From an uncultured Clostridia bacterium (GTDB lineage Bacteria; Bacillota; Clostridia; UBA1381): DNA of 12,171 nt. The notes beneath the pieces were generated by a model, which was not told the origin of the DNA, searched no databases, and saw nothing but the letters and a program-made list of their open reading frames with translations. The DNA lies in NCBI GenBank assembly GCA_934462945.1, contig CAKSJF010000070.1:1-12171 (forward strand). Reading direction: 5' to 3'. Shown one piece after another: positions 1-7,528 of this stretch; within the stretch, counting starts at the first letter, position 1; each line of letters opens with the position of its first letter. Both the position numbers and the translations under genes were made by a program.

Positions 1-1514
1 CAACCGGTTCAACCCCGGTTGGAATGTACCGGGATCTGGTGCAGATGAACCAGAACGGCGAGATTGATTTCAGCGAGGTTACCACCTTTAACTTAGACGA
101 GTACTATCCGCTTTCCGCAAGCAACAACCAAAGCTACCACTACTTTATGCAGGAACAGCTGTTCTCTAAGGTCAATATCGTACCCGAGCATACGCACATT
201 CCAAACGGTGAGGCAAAGAATCCGGAGGAGGAGTGCGCCCGGTATGAGGAAATGATTCAGAAGCAGGGCGGTGTGGATCTGCAAATTTTAGGAATTGGTC
301 AGAACGGACATATCGGCTTTAACGAACCGGATATGAACTTAAATTCTGTCACACATCTGACCGATCTGACAGAAAACACAATCGAGGCAAATTCCAGATT
401 TTTTGCCTCCAAGGACGACGTTCCGAAACAGGCGCTGACCATGGGTGTCGGCACAATTTTAAAGTCTAAAAAGATTGTGCTTTTAGCAAGCGGCAGAGCA
501 AAGCACCGCGTTGTAGCAGAGCTTTTAAATTCAGAAATCAACACAAACATTCCGGCAACCATGCTGAAGGTACATCCGGATGTGGTTCTGATCTGCGACA
601 AAGAAGCCTATGCCAGCATGTACTTAGGAATTGATATCGGCGGGTCGGCAGTCAAATTAGGTGTCATTGATGAGGAAAACAATCTGATTTACAAGGACAG
701 CATTCCCACCAAAATCGGAAAAAGCGGCGAAATTATCATGGACGATATAGCGCGCGCATGTAAAAAGCTTATCAAAAAATATCCTGTAGCGGCTGCAGGT
801 GTCGGAACACCGGGCGTGATTCACGAGGATAAAACGGTTTCTGCTGCAAATCTGCCGTTTGACCATCTTGCAATCGGTGCAATTTTAACGAAAAAACTCG
901 GAATTCCGGTCAGCGTGGACAACGACGCAAATTGTGCCGCATACGGAGAAGCTACGGTTGGCACAAAATCAAAGAATATGCTTATGATTACCCTGGGAAC
1001 GGGAATCGGCGGCGGCATTATCATTGACGGAAAAATCTATTCCGGCATGCGCGGAGACGCCGGCGAAATCGGACATATGTGCATCATCCCGGACGGTCTT
1101 CCCTGCCCCTGCGGAAGTCATGGCTGCTGGGAACGCTATGCCTCCGTATCAGCTCTGATTGAGCAGGCGCATGAGGCAGCAAAAAAGCATCCGGACAGCA
1201 TTCTGGCAAAGGAAATTGCAGAGCACCACGAAATGGTGGATGGAAAGATCTTCTTTTCAGCAATTGAACAGGGCTGCGATGTGGCAAAGAGTGTGTTTAA
1301 TACATATCTCGGCTATCTTGCAATCGGCATCCGAAATCTGATCACAGTATTCCGTCCGGAGACAGTTGTCCTGGCAGGCGGTATCACGCTACAGGGAAAT
1401 ACCCTGTTAGAACCGCTCAAGGAAAAGCTGAAAACCGATATTCCGGTGATGATCTCAAAGCTTCAGAGCGATGCCGGAGTGATGGGCGCGGCGCTGTTAG
1501 CCGGGAAACGGTAA
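1..1514 (+). CDS. NagB-ROK fusion: glucosamine-6-phosphate deaminase joined to a sugar kinase (5' partial)
   Basis: Two enzymes are in one frame. The frame is open from base 3, where TGSTPVG, the N-terminal NagB phosphate-binding motif, precedes the first ATG (24), so the true start lies outside the window. NagB shows TFNLDEY and GIGQNGHIGFNEP, carrying the catalytic Asp, His and Glu; it converts glucosamine-6-phosphate to fructose-6-phosphate and ammonia. NagB ends near base 617. A complete ROK kinase of about 298 residues begins at an internal Met (618-620), with no linker. Its motifs are DIGGS (ATP site), DNDAN (catalytic Asp), LGTGIGGG, and a zinc site made of GH followed by CPCGSHGC. The ROK substrate is unclear: GlcNAc, ManNAc, glucosamine or glucose are all possible. 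The fusion suggests coupled phosphorylation and deamination of an amino sugar in the cytoplasm. A lost stop codon between two adjacent genes, or an assembly artefact, should be considered. Confidence 0.9.
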   Translation, partial: TGSTPVGMYRDLVQMNQNGEIDFSEVTTFNLDEYYPLSASNNQSYHYFMQEQLFSKVNIVPEHTHIPNGEAKNPEEECARYEEMIQKQGGVDLQILGIGQNGHIGFNEPDMNLNSVTHLTDLTENTIEANSRFFASKDDVPKQALTMGVGTILKSKKIVLLASGRAKHRVVAELLNSEINTNIPATMLKVHPDVVLICDKEAYASMYLGIDIGGSAVKLGVIDEENNLIYKDSIPTKIGKSGEIIMDDIARACKKLIKKYPVAAAGVGTPGVIHEDKTVSAANLPFDHLAIGAILTKKLGIPVSVDNDANCAAYGEATVGTKSKNMLMITLGTGIGGGIIIDGKIYSGMRGDAGEIGHMCIIPDGLPCPCGSHGCWERYASVSALIEQAHEAAKKHPDSILAKEIAEHHEMVDGKIFFSAIEQGCDVAKSVFNTYLGYLAIGIRNLITVFRPETVVLAGGITLQGNTLLEPLKEKLKTDIPVMISKLQSDAGVMGAALLAGKR

Positions 1515-1519
1515 TTTTT

Positions 1520-1564
1520 AAGGGATGTAAAATCTGATCTGTGATTTTACATCCCTTGTTTTTT
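1520..1564 (+). terminator. Strong intrinsic terminator after the nagB-ROK gene
   Basis: A perfect 15-bp stem pairs 1520-1534 with 1543-1557 around an 8-nt loop. GTTTTTT follows at 1558-1564. It starts six bases after the plus-strand stop codon. On the minus strand the stem is followed by an A-rich stretch rather than a T run, so it should act mainly on the nagB-ROK transcript. The distal T run overlaps the stop codon of the convergent GH88 gene. Confidence 0.93.
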
Positions 1565-2711
1565 ACCAATATAATTTCCAGTCTCTTAAAAAGCGAATGA
1601 GCGCCTCCATGTAGAAGTAGTCACCCCAAATGTTGCATTCGTCTGTTCCCTCCCAGATGGAATAGGTAGAATGCAGCACTAAGCCGTTAGATTCCGGCTG
1701 ATCTTTTGTGGTGCAGGTATCAATCAACGCATTCATCATCGACATTGCCGCATGCAGATATTCTTCACCGCAAATGCCCTGCCGGTATGCCTCTAAGATA
1801 CCGCAGATAGTAATAGAATCGGACGAGCTGTCACGCGGCTGATCTGCACCGTCGGTAAAGCACAGATCCCAGTAGGCAATCCGGTCGGAGGGGAGATGAT
1901 CCAAAAAATAATCGGTGACCCGTTCCCAAAGCGGCGGAATGAAATCTTCCTTCTGATAAATATAATTCAGCATTAAGCCATAAACGCCCCAGGACTGTCC
2001 TCTTGCCCAGGCAGAATCATCCGAGTAACCCTGATGCGTTTTTCCGTATTTAGGCGCTCCGGTTTCCGGATCAAAATAATAGGTATGATGTGTAGACGCG
2101 TCCGGTCGGAAAACCACACCTGCGGCAGTGTGCAGATGTGCATGTGCAATTTTTTTGTAAATCTCTTTTCCGCTCACCTCACTTGCCCAGTAAAGCAGGG
2201 GAAGATTTAAAAGACAATCAATAATCAGACGGTAATTGTCCTCCTTGCCCATTTCTCCCCAGGCTTGAATAAACTGTCCCTTTTCCTGAAATCGTGCAAT
2301 CAGCTGATCGGCTGCTAAAAGCGCGGCTTTTTTTGCCTTTTCATTACCGGTCAGTTTATAGCCTGCCACACAGGAGAGGGAATAAAGATAACCCATATCA
2401 TGATGATCTACATTTTCCTTATTGACAATCCGGTCGTAAAAACTATCGATTTCCTCCTCCGCAACCGTCCGGAAAATTTCTTCCCCGGTCATTTCATAGC
2501 AAATCCATAAAACTCCGGTATAAAACCCCTCCGTCCAGGAAACATTTCCGGTTTTCTGATAAACTCCGTTTTTGCTCGCCGTAGAGGGAAAGCCGCCGCG
2601 AAAATCCGGAATATGCGCACGCGTGCGATTAACCGCCTCCTGCATTGCCGCGGAAAGCTTTTCTTTTGTTAAATTCTGATAATCTGCAAATAATGTCTGA
2701 TTTAAAAACAT
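1563..2711 (-). CDS. GH88 unsaturated glucuronyl hydrolase
   Basis: Glycoside hydrolase family 88 enzymes remove the 4,5-unsaturated uronic acid left by polysaccharide lyases at the non-reducing end of glycosaminoglycan or similar disaccharides. They are usually cytoplasmic, and no signal peptide is seen here. I chose the ATG at 2709-2711 (382 residues). It has AGGAG at 2720-2724 with 8-nt spacing, and the predicted transcript start lies near 2732. A longer frame from 2735 would start upstream of that and has no ribosome site. Counted from that upstream ATG, HHDMGY holds Asp113 and IIDCLLNLPLLYWA holds Asp173. These match the two catalytic aspartates of Bacillus UGL (88 and 149) in context and spacing. 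The strongly conserved HQGYSDDSAWARGQSWG block follows. Length is normal for the family. GH105 is less likely, because these blocks are GH88-like. The divergent AraC gene is the obvious regulator. Confidence 0.92.
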   Translation of the reverse strand: MFLNQTLFADYQNLTKEKLSAAMQEAVNRTRAHIPDFRGGFPSTASKNGVYQKTGNVSWTEGFYTGVLWICYEMTGEEIFRTVAEEEIDSFYDRIVNKENVDHHDMGYLYSLSCVAGYKLTGNEKAKKAALLAADQLIARFQEKGQFIQAWGEMGKEDNYRLIIDCLLNLPLLYWASEVSGKEIYKKIAHAHLHTAAGVVFRPDASTHHTYYFDPETGAPKYGKTHQGYSDDSAWARGQSWGVYGLMLNYIYQKEDFIPPLWERVTDYFLDHLPSDRIAYWDLCFTDGADQPRDSSSDSITICGILEAYRQGICGEEYLHAAMSMMNALIDTCTTKDQPESNGLVLHSTYSIWEGTDECNIWGDYFYMEALIRFLRDWKLYW

Positions 2712-2738
2712 GTCTCTCACTCCTTTTTTCTTCATTGT

Positions 2739-2766
2739 AGCATAGAAAAAAAGAAAATAATATCAA
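2739..2766 (-). promoter_or_regulatory. Candidate promoter of the GH88 gene
   Basis: Read on the minus strand, TTGATA (2761-2766) and TATGCT (2739-2744) are separated by 16 bases. The expected start near 2732 leaves a leader of about 20 nt before the ATG at 2711 and includes the AGGAG site. The -35 box sits among the possible AraC-type binding sequences of the divergent spacer. Confidence 0.55.
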
Positions 2767-2793
2767 TTTTGTATGAAAAATATTGCGTTTTGT
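2767..2793. promoter_or_regulatory. Possible AraC-type operator: two TTTTGT half-sites 21 bp apart
   Basis: TTTTGT occurs at 2767-2772 and 2788-2793, a spacing of 21 bp or two helical turns, which is typical of AraC-family direct-repeat sites. The repeats lie between the two divergent promoters. A 7-bp inverted repeat, ATATCAA (2760-2766) and TTGATAT (2802-2808), frames them. The spacer is very AT-rich, so chance occurrence is a real alternative. Confidence 0.28.
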
Positions 2794-2811
2794 TCTTTTT
2801 TTTGATATACT
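2783..2811 (+). promoter_or_regulatory. Promoter of the AraC-family gene
   Basis: TTGCGT (2783-2788) and TATACT (2806-2811) are separated by 17 bases. The expected transcript start is near 2818, almost on top of the GAGGAGG ribosome site (2818-2824), so the leader would be extremely short. This favours the downstream GTG start (2832) over the ATG at 2826. Confidence 0.65.
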
Positions 2812-2831
2812 AAAACTGAGGAGGAATGACT

Positions 2832-3638
2832 GTGGATGGCTATATCATAAAAAAACAAAATAGTACGGCAGTGTTTGACACACATTTGCATGATTTATAT
2901 GAAATCAATTTTGCACTTTCTTGCGGAACACAAATTATTATCGAAAATCAAATTTACGAAACAAAGCCGGGAGAGGTGTTTTTGTTTCCTCCCTATGTGT
3001 TTCATCAATTAGATTCCAGAGGAATGCCCTATGAGCGATGGGTATTATTTTTTCGGAAACAAACGCTTTTAGCCGAGGCGCCGTCGCTTGCTCCGGCGAT
3101 TGAGAATTTAAAAGTCCCCCGCGTGTTAAAGCTGACCGCGGAGCAAACAAATACCTTTTGCCGGCTTTTAGGGGAGGCAGAGGCGGAAAGCAGGAAAAAC
3201 GATCCGCTTTCTCTTTTCCGAAATATCTGTGCACTCGGACGGATTTTGGTGTTCCTGGCGGAGACAGGAGAGGAAACGAAGCTTACATCCGAGAACGTTC
3301 CGCAAAATGAGATCGGCGCAGTGCTTGCCTATATCAGCGCACACTTAGCAGAACCGCAGGGTATTGACCTGCTTTGCAGACGGTTCTGTATGAGCCGCAC
3401 AAAATTCTGTACGCTGATCCGGCGTTCTATCGGCATGAGCTATCAGGAATATCTTCTGCATCTGCGGCTTGCTAAGGCAATGGAATGCTTATCCGGCGGA
3501 ATGTCTGTCACCGATACAGCAGAGCAAAGCGGCTTTCCCTCCTATGCAAATTTTATCCGGACTTTTAAAAAGCATGTGGGAGTAACGCCCTATCAATACG
3601 GAAAAAAAGGCAAATTTTCTGAAAAGATTGACAAATAA
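2832..3638 (+). CDS. AraC/XylS-family transcription regulator
   Basis: The protein has about 269 residues. An N-terminal cupin-like sensing domain covers roughly residues 1-80, with histidines in FDTHLHDLYEI, the PGEVFLFPP turn and a later FHQL. The C-terminal 100 residues hold the two helix-turn-helix motifs of AraC proteins, ending in the signature SGFPSYANFIRTFKKHVGVTPYQY. A basic tail follows. I chose GTG at 2832 because the GGAGG at 2820-2824 lies 7 bases upstream of it; an in-frame ATG at 2826 is only about one base from that site. The gene is divergent from the GH88 hydrolase, so it probably activates that gene in response to a sugar ligand. The ligand cannot be read from the sequence. 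Confidence 0.9.
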   Translation: MDGYIIKKQNSTAVFDTHLHDLYEINFALSCGTQIIIENQIYETKPGEVFLFPPYVFHQLDSRGMPYERWVLFFRKQTLLAEAPSLAPAIENLKVPRVLKLTAEQTNTFCRLLGEAEAESRKNDPLSLFRNICALGRILVFLAETGEETKLTSENVPQNEIGAVLAYISAHLAEPQGIDLLCRRFCMSRTKFCTLIRRSIGMSYQEYLLHLRLAKAMECLSGGMSVTDTAEQSGFPSYANFIRTFKKHVGVTPYQYGKKGKFSEKIDK

Positions 3639-3657
3639 AGCCGAAAGAGTGTATAAT
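3628..3657 (+). promoter_or_regulatory. Near-consensus promoter of the dxs-tlyA-ispE operon
   Basis: TTGACA (3628-3633) and TATAAT (3652-3657) both match the sigma-A consensus perfectly, with an 18-base spacer. The -35 box lies inside the last codons of the AraC gene. The predicted start is near 3664, and AGAAGG (3677-3682) lies 9 bases before the dxs ATG. The boxes suggest strong constitutive expression, independent of the upstream regulator. Confidence 0.88.
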
Positions 3658-3691
3658 AAAGAGAGAATATAGAAACAGAAGGTTAAAAACT

Positions 3692-5566
3692 ATGACAGAC
3701 TTTTCTCGTCTTTATGACATGCCGGATGCACTTTCCAGGATGAGCATGCCGGAATTATATCAGCTCGCAGAGGATATCCGTGCATTTTTGGTGCAGAATG
3801 TTTCCAAAACCGGAGGACATTTAGCGTCCAATTTAGGGGTTGTGGAACTGACCATCGCCCTGCACTGCGTTTTTTCCTTTCCGGAGGACAAGCTGATCTG
3901 GGATGTTGGGCATCAGTCCTATGTGCATAAAATTCTGACCGGGAGAGCGAGCCAGTTTCCGACGCTCCGGAAATTCGGAGGCTTGAGTGGCTTTCCGAAA
4001 ACAAGCGAGAGCGCGTATGACTGCTTTAACACCGGACACAGCTCCACCTCGGTTTCTGCGGCTTTAGGAATGGCACGCAGCCGGGATTTAAAGGGTGAGC
4101 ATCATCATGTTGCAGCCGTATTCGGAGACGGTGCACTGACCGGCGGCATGCTGTTTGAGGCGTTAAACGACGGCGGACATAAAAAAACGCCTTGTGTTCT
4201 GGTGTTAAACGACAATGCCATGTCCATCTCCAAAAATGTGGGCGCGATTGCCAAGCATTTGCGGAATCTGCGTTCAAAGCCGGGATATACAAAATCGAAA
4301 TCCATTGTGGAACGGGGTCTTACCAAAATTCCGGCAGTCGGCGCACCGCTTGCCGATCTGATCCGAACCGTCAAGCAGAAACTGAAAATGCTGATTCTGC
4401 CGACCACCCTTTTTAACGAATTGGGTTTTGACTATTTAGGACCGATTGACGGGCATAACCTGGAAAATCTGATTTCTGCCCTGACGGTTGCAAAAAATTC
4501 GCAGCATCCTGTTGTGGTGCATGTGCATACCAAAAAAGGAAAGGGTTATTCTCCGGCAGAACAGAATCCGCAGGTATTCCACGGAATTTCCGGGTTTGAT
4601 TTAGAGCATGCAAACGACTTTCCTGCACAGCCGGATGACTATTCCGCTGTTTTTGGAAAAACGCTTTGCGCCCTTGCAAAAGATACACCGGAGATTGTTG
4701 CCATCACAGCTGCCATGCCGAGCGGAACCGGGTTAATGGATTTTGCAGCGCAGTTTCCGGATCGGTTCTTTGATGTCGGCATTGCAGAGCAGCACGCGGC
4801 AACGCTTGCAGCTGGCTTTGCAGCAGGGGGTATGATTCCGGTTTTCCCGGTCTACGCGTCCTTTTTTCAGCGTGCATACGACCAAGTTCTGCACGATGTC
4901 TGCCTGCAAAATTTACATGTGGTATTCTGCGCAGACCGTGCCGGGATTGTCGGAGCAGACGGCGAAACACACCATGGCTTGTTTGATATTTCCAGCCTTT
5001 CTGCCATGCCAAATATGAGCATTTTAGCACCGTCCTCCTTTGAGGAGCTATCGGATATGCTTTCCTATGCAATCCTGGTACACAAAGGGCCTATCACAAT
5101 TCGTTATCCGCGCGGCGGAACACAAGGTACCGCTCACCGTTCCTTTGCGTTCGGAAAAGCGCGCAAGCTTGCAGACGGAGAGGATATTACGCTTATTAGC
5201 TATGGAAGAATGGTTCCCACCGCAGAAAAGGTGACCGAGCAGCTTGCACGGGATGGGATTTTAGCAGAGCTGATCACACTTCCGACGGTTTGTCCTCTGG
5301 ATCGCGAACAGCTTATATATTCGATTTCCAAAACCGGTGCGGCGGCGGTTTTAGAGGATCATGTAACAGAGGGCGGCATTGGTTCAGCAGTCGGAACACT
5401 GATTGCCGAGGAGGGACTTCCTGCAAAGCTTCTGCGCTTTGCGTTTCCGCGTGAGCCGATTGTGCAGGGGAGTATCCGGGAATTAGATCAGAAATATGGA
5501 TTAGATGAGAAAACGGTGGTTTGTAAAATAGAGGAGTTTATCAATGAGCGAAAAAGTAAGGCTTGA
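3692..5566 (+). CDS. dxs: 1-deoxy-D-xylulose-5-phosphate synthase
   Basis: This thiamine-diphosphate enzyme condenses pyruvate and glyceraldehyde-3-phosphate, the first step of the MEP isoprenoid pathway. At 624 residues it has the normal full length. Visible hallmarks in order are VGHQSYVHKILTGR near residue 72, FNTGHSSTS near 112, the ThDP/Mg motif FGDGALTGG at 144-152 with the partner VLNDNAMSISKN at 171-182, YLGPIDGH near 248, the glutamate of FDVGIAEQHA (Glu366) that activates the cofactor, ADRAGIVGADGETHHG at 414-429, and RYPRGG at 471-476 for phosphate binding. The start at 3692 has AGAAGG 9 bases upstream. The 3' end overlaps the tlyA start by 23 bases, so translation is probably coupled. 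Confidence 0.97.
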   Translation: MTDFSRLYDMPDALSRMSMPELYQLAEDIRAFLVQNVSKTGGHLASNLGVVELTIALHCVFSFPEDKLIWDVGHQSYVHKILTGRASQFPTLRKFGGLSGFPKTSESAYDCFNTGHSSTSVSAALGMARSRDLKGEHHHVAAVFGDGALTGGMLFEALNDGGHKKTPCVLVLNDNAMSISKNVGAIAKHLRNLRSKPGYTKSKSIVERGLTKIPAVGAPLADLIRTVKQKLKMLILPTTLFNELGFDYLGPIDGHNLENLISALTVAKNSQHPVVVHVHTKKGKGYSPAEQNPQVFHGISGFDLEHANDFPAQPDDYSAVFGKTLCALAKDTPEIVAITAAMPSGTGLMDFAAQFPDRFFDVGIAEQHAATLAAGFAAGGMIPVFPVYASFFQRAYDQVLHDVCLQNLHVVFCADRAGIVGADGETHHGLFDISSLSAMPNMSILAPSSFEELSDMLSYAILVHKGPITIRYPRGGTQGTAHRSFAFGKARKLADGEDITLISYGRMVPTAEKVTEQLARDGILAELITLPTVCPLDREQLIYSISKTGAAAVLEDHVTEGGIGSAVGTLIAEEGLPAKLLRFAFPREPIVQGSIRELDQKYGLDEKTVVCKIEEFINERKSKA

Positions 5567-6365
5567 TGTTTTTCTGACTGAACACGGCTTTTTTGAAAGC
5601 CGGGAGCGTGCGCGTGCTGCCATTATGGCAGGGCAGGTCTATCTGGAAAATCAAAAATGCGATAAGGCAGGTATGCAGGTGAACCCGGAGACGGCAAAGC
5701 CGGAAATCCGCGGAGAGGGATTAAAATATGTCAGCCGCGGCGGCTTAAAACTGGAAAAAGCTATGGCAGAATTTCCGATCACCCTGACCGGAAAAACCGC
5801 CATGGATATTGGCGCGTCAACCGGCGGCTTTACAGACTGCATGCTGCAAAACGGCGCAGTCAAGGTTTATTCGGTGGATGTGGGCTACGGTCAGCTTTCC
5901 TGGAAACTCCGGCAGGATCCGCGCGTGGTGAATCTGGAACGCACCAACATCCGGTATGTAACACCGGAGCAGATCGGCGAGAAAATTGATTTTGCGTCGG
6001 TGGATGTTTCGTTTATCTCGCTCAAATTAGTGCTGCCGGTTGCATATTCGCTCCTTTCGGATGACGGCGAGGTGGCGGCGCTCATTAAGCCGCAGTTTGA
6101 AGCAGGCAGAGAGCAGGTTGGAAAAAAAGGTGTTGTGCGCGATATTGCGGTGCATTATGAGGTGGTGGAGCGTACCGTCAAAATGGCGCGCGAAATCGGA
6201 TTTTATCCGGCAGGCTTATCCTTTTCCCCCATCAAAGGACCGGAGGGAAATATTGAATATTTGATTTATCTGAAAAAACAGCCGGTTGACTTTGAAATAA
6301 CAGAAGAAAAAATCCGGGAAGTGGTGGACACTTCTCATAAAGCTTTGCAGGGAGGTAACAAATGA
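5544..6365 (+). CDS. tlyA: TlyA-family rRNA 2'-O-methyltransferase
   Basis: TlyA enzymes methylate ribose 2'-OH groups of 16S and 23S rRNA cytidines using S-adenosylmethionine; in mycobacteria this makes ribosomes sensitive to capreomycin. The 273-residue protein has an N-terminal S4 RNA-binding domain (about 1-60), the linker VSRGGLKLEKA, and a Rossmann methyltransferase with the SAM motif DIGASTGGF (88-96). Lys69, Asp154, Lys182 and Glu238 fit the catalytic K-D-K-E tetrad of this family. The start has GAGGAG (5531-5536) 7 bases upstream and lies inside dxs. The stop overlaps the ispE start as ATGA. A dxs-tlyA pairing is common in Firmicutes. The full-length S4 region suggests the longer TlyA type that acts on both subunits, but this is inferred. 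Confidence 0.93.
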   Translation: MSEKVRLDVFLTEHGFFESRERARAAIMAGQVYLENQKCDKAGMQVNPETAKPEIRGEGLKYVSRGGLKLEKAMAEFPITLTGKTAMDIGASTGGFTDCMLQNGAVKVYSVDVGYGQLSWKLRQDPRVVNLERTNIRYVTPEQIGEKIDFASVDVSFISLKLVLPVAYSLLSDDGEVAALIKPQFEAGREQVGKKGVVRDIAVHYEVVERTVKMAREIGFYPAGLSFSPIKGPEGNIEYLIYLKKQPVDFEITEEKIREVVDTSHKALQGGNK

Positions 6366-7243
6366 AACTGACAGACGATATGGTGATTTGCGGAAGCCGT
6401 GCAATCTGCCGATCCTATGCAAAAATCAATCTGACGCTGGATGTGCTTGGAAAGCTGGAAAACGGCTATCACGAGCTGGAATCTGTGATGCAGTCGGTCA
6501 ATTTATTTGATTTGGTGATTGTCGATAAGGTTTCAAAAGGAATCCAGGTTTCCACCAATTTAAAATATCTTCCGAACAACGAAAAAAATATTGCCTACCA
6601 GGCAGCAAAGCTGTTTTTTGAAGTGACCGGAATCCGAGGCGGTGCAAAAATTCTGATCCGAAAAAATATTCCGGTTGCAGCCGGACTTGCAGGCGGCAGC
6701 GGAAATGCCGCAGCTGTTCTTGCCGCATTAAATCAGCTTTTCTGCGCTCCTTTGAGCCAAAGGGAACTTTTCACCGTTTCTAAAAAACTCGGCGCGGATG
6801 TTCCGTTTTGTCTGATGTGCGGAACACAGCTGACCACCGGAATCGGAGATGTGATGAAACCGATTCGTCCGTTTCCAAAAAAGATTATTCTTTTGGTAAA
6901 GCCGCCGGTAAACATTCCAACGGCAGACATTTACCGGAAGCTGGATTCTGTACCGATTCCGCCGCATCCCAAAACTGCCGATTTTGTCGCAGCATTAGAA
7001 TGCGGAAATATGGAGCAGGTTTATGCCTCTATGTTCAACGTAATGGAGGCGGTGACAGAAAAAGAGCATCCTGTTATTTCCGGAATCAAGGAAAAGCTCC
7101 GCAGAAACGGTGCAAAGGCAGCAATGATGAGCGGCAGCGGTTCTACAGTGTTCGGACTGTTTGATGACTATAAAAAAGCATTCCGCTCGCAGGAAAGCTT
7201 TTCACGAATGTATCAGGAGGTTTATTTAACCCATACAAATTAG
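6362..7243 (+). CDS. ispE: 4-diphosphocytidyl-2-C-methyl-D-erythritol kinase
   Basis: IspE is a GHMP-family kinase that phosphorylates CDP-methylerythritol in the MEP pathway. At 293 residues it has the usual size. The sequence shows YAKINLTLDVLG with catalytic Lys21, the nucleotide-binding motif PVAAGLAGGSGNAA (104-117), KLGADVPF with catalytic Asp146, and the C-terminal MSGSGSTVFG (256-265). The phosphate-loop core reads SGN where many relatives have SSD, a mild variation that should still bind ATP. GGAGG at 6351-6355 lies 6 bases before the ATG, and the start overlaps the tlyA stop by four bases (ATGA), indicating coupled translation. No classical terminator follows. The operon thus supplies two steps of one pathway around an unrelated rRNA enzyme. 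Confidence 0.95.
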   Translation: MKLTDDMVICGSRAICRSYAKINLTLDVLGKLENGYHELESVMQSVNLFDLVIVDKVSKGIQVSTNLKYLPNNEKNIAYQAAKLFFEVTGIRGGAKILIRKNIPVAAGLAGGSGNAAAVLAALNQLFCAPLSQRELFTVSKKLGADVPFCLMCGTQLTTGIGDVMKPIRPFPKKIILLVKPPVNIPTADIYRKLDSVPIPPHPKTADFVAALECGNMEQVYASMFNVMEAVTEKEHPVISGIKEKLRRNGAKAAMMSGSGSTVFGLFDDYKKAFRSQESFSRMYQEVYLTHTN

Positions 7244-7249
7244 CAAACC

Positions 7250-7308
7250 GGATGCCCTCAAAGAAAGTATGGATTATTCAGAATAATCCATGCTCCTTCT
7301 GGATGCCC
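7250..7308. repeat. 10-bp hairpin centred between 8-bp direct repeats
   Basis: A perfect 10-bp inverted repeat (7269-7278 with 7282-7291, 3-nt loop) sits almost exactly midway between two copies of GGATGCCC (7250-7257 and 7301-7308). No T run follows, so it is a poor terminator. It could stabilise the 3' end of the ispE mRNA or be a relic of a tiny inserted element with duplicated target. No function can be assigned. Confidence 0.45.
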
Positions 7309-7361
7309 GTATAAAAGTATAAAAGCGCACATTACTCATTGATTATGCAACAGAAATCACA

Positions 7362-7402
7362 GAAATCTAAATTTTTTAGAAATTTAAAAATTTTCAGATT
7401 TT
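7362..7402. repeat. AT-rich inverted repeat upstream of the tRNA promoter
   Basis: AAATCT (7363-7368) pairs with AGATTT (7396-7401), and the A/T runs between them extend the pairing with one bulge. The stretch lies directly upstream of the tRNA -35 box. It may serve as an UP-element-like A/T tract that boosts the promoter, or as a weak hairpin ending upstream transcription. The remainder of 7309-7361 shows nothing recognisable. Confidence 0.4.
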
Positions 7403-7405
7403 CTC

Positions 7406-7434
7406 TTGACAAATCAGAAAAACCATGGTATACT
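7406..7434 (+). promoter_or_regulatory. Strong tRNA promoter with extended -10
   Basis: TTGACA (7406-7411) and TATACT (7429-7434) have a 17-base spacer, and TGG directly precedes the -10 box, giving an extended -10. The predicted start is near 7441, about a dozen bases before tRNA-Glu. It probably also serves the second tRNA by readthrough. Confidence 0.9.
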
Positions 7435-7452
7435 AATAAGGTCATTGAATGA

Positions 7453-7527
7453 GGCCCGTTGGTCAAGCGGTTAAGACTCCGCCCTCTCACGGCGGCGACA
7501 AGGGTTCGATTCCCTTACGGGTCACCA
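7453..7527 (+). tRNA. tRNA-Glu (anticodon CUC)
   Basis: The 75-nt cloverleaf is complete. GGCCCGT pairs with ACGGGTC in the acceptor, with one G-U pair. The anticodon stem CCGCC/GGCGG encloses loop CTCTCAC, giving anticodon CUC, which reads GAG. The T stem AAGGG/CCCTT is perfect around TTCGATT, and the discriminator A and CCA are encoded. The body closely resembles typical bacterial tRNA-Glu. The CUC isoacceptor reads only GAG, so a UUC tRNA-Glu should exist elsewhere in the genome. Confidence 0.96.
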
Positions 7528-7528
7528 T

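Noticed and set aside
2712..2735. An upstream ATG extending the GH88 gene by eight codons.
   Set aside because: The ribosome site AGGAG lies downstream of it and fits the second ATG at 2711. The predicted transcript start would lie inside the extension.
2826..2831. ATG at 2826 as the AraC-gene start.
   Set aside because: It lies about one base from the GAGGAGG site, whereas GTG at 2832 has normal spacing.
4704..5072. A 122-codon minus-strand open frame inside dxs.
   Set aside because: It is opposite conserved catalytic parts of dxs, and its translation is Arg/Gln/His-rich, typical of an antisense shadow.
7269..7291. Hairpin after ispE as the operon terminator.
   Set aside because: No T run follows the stem, only a mixed sequence, so it does not fit an intrinsic terminator.
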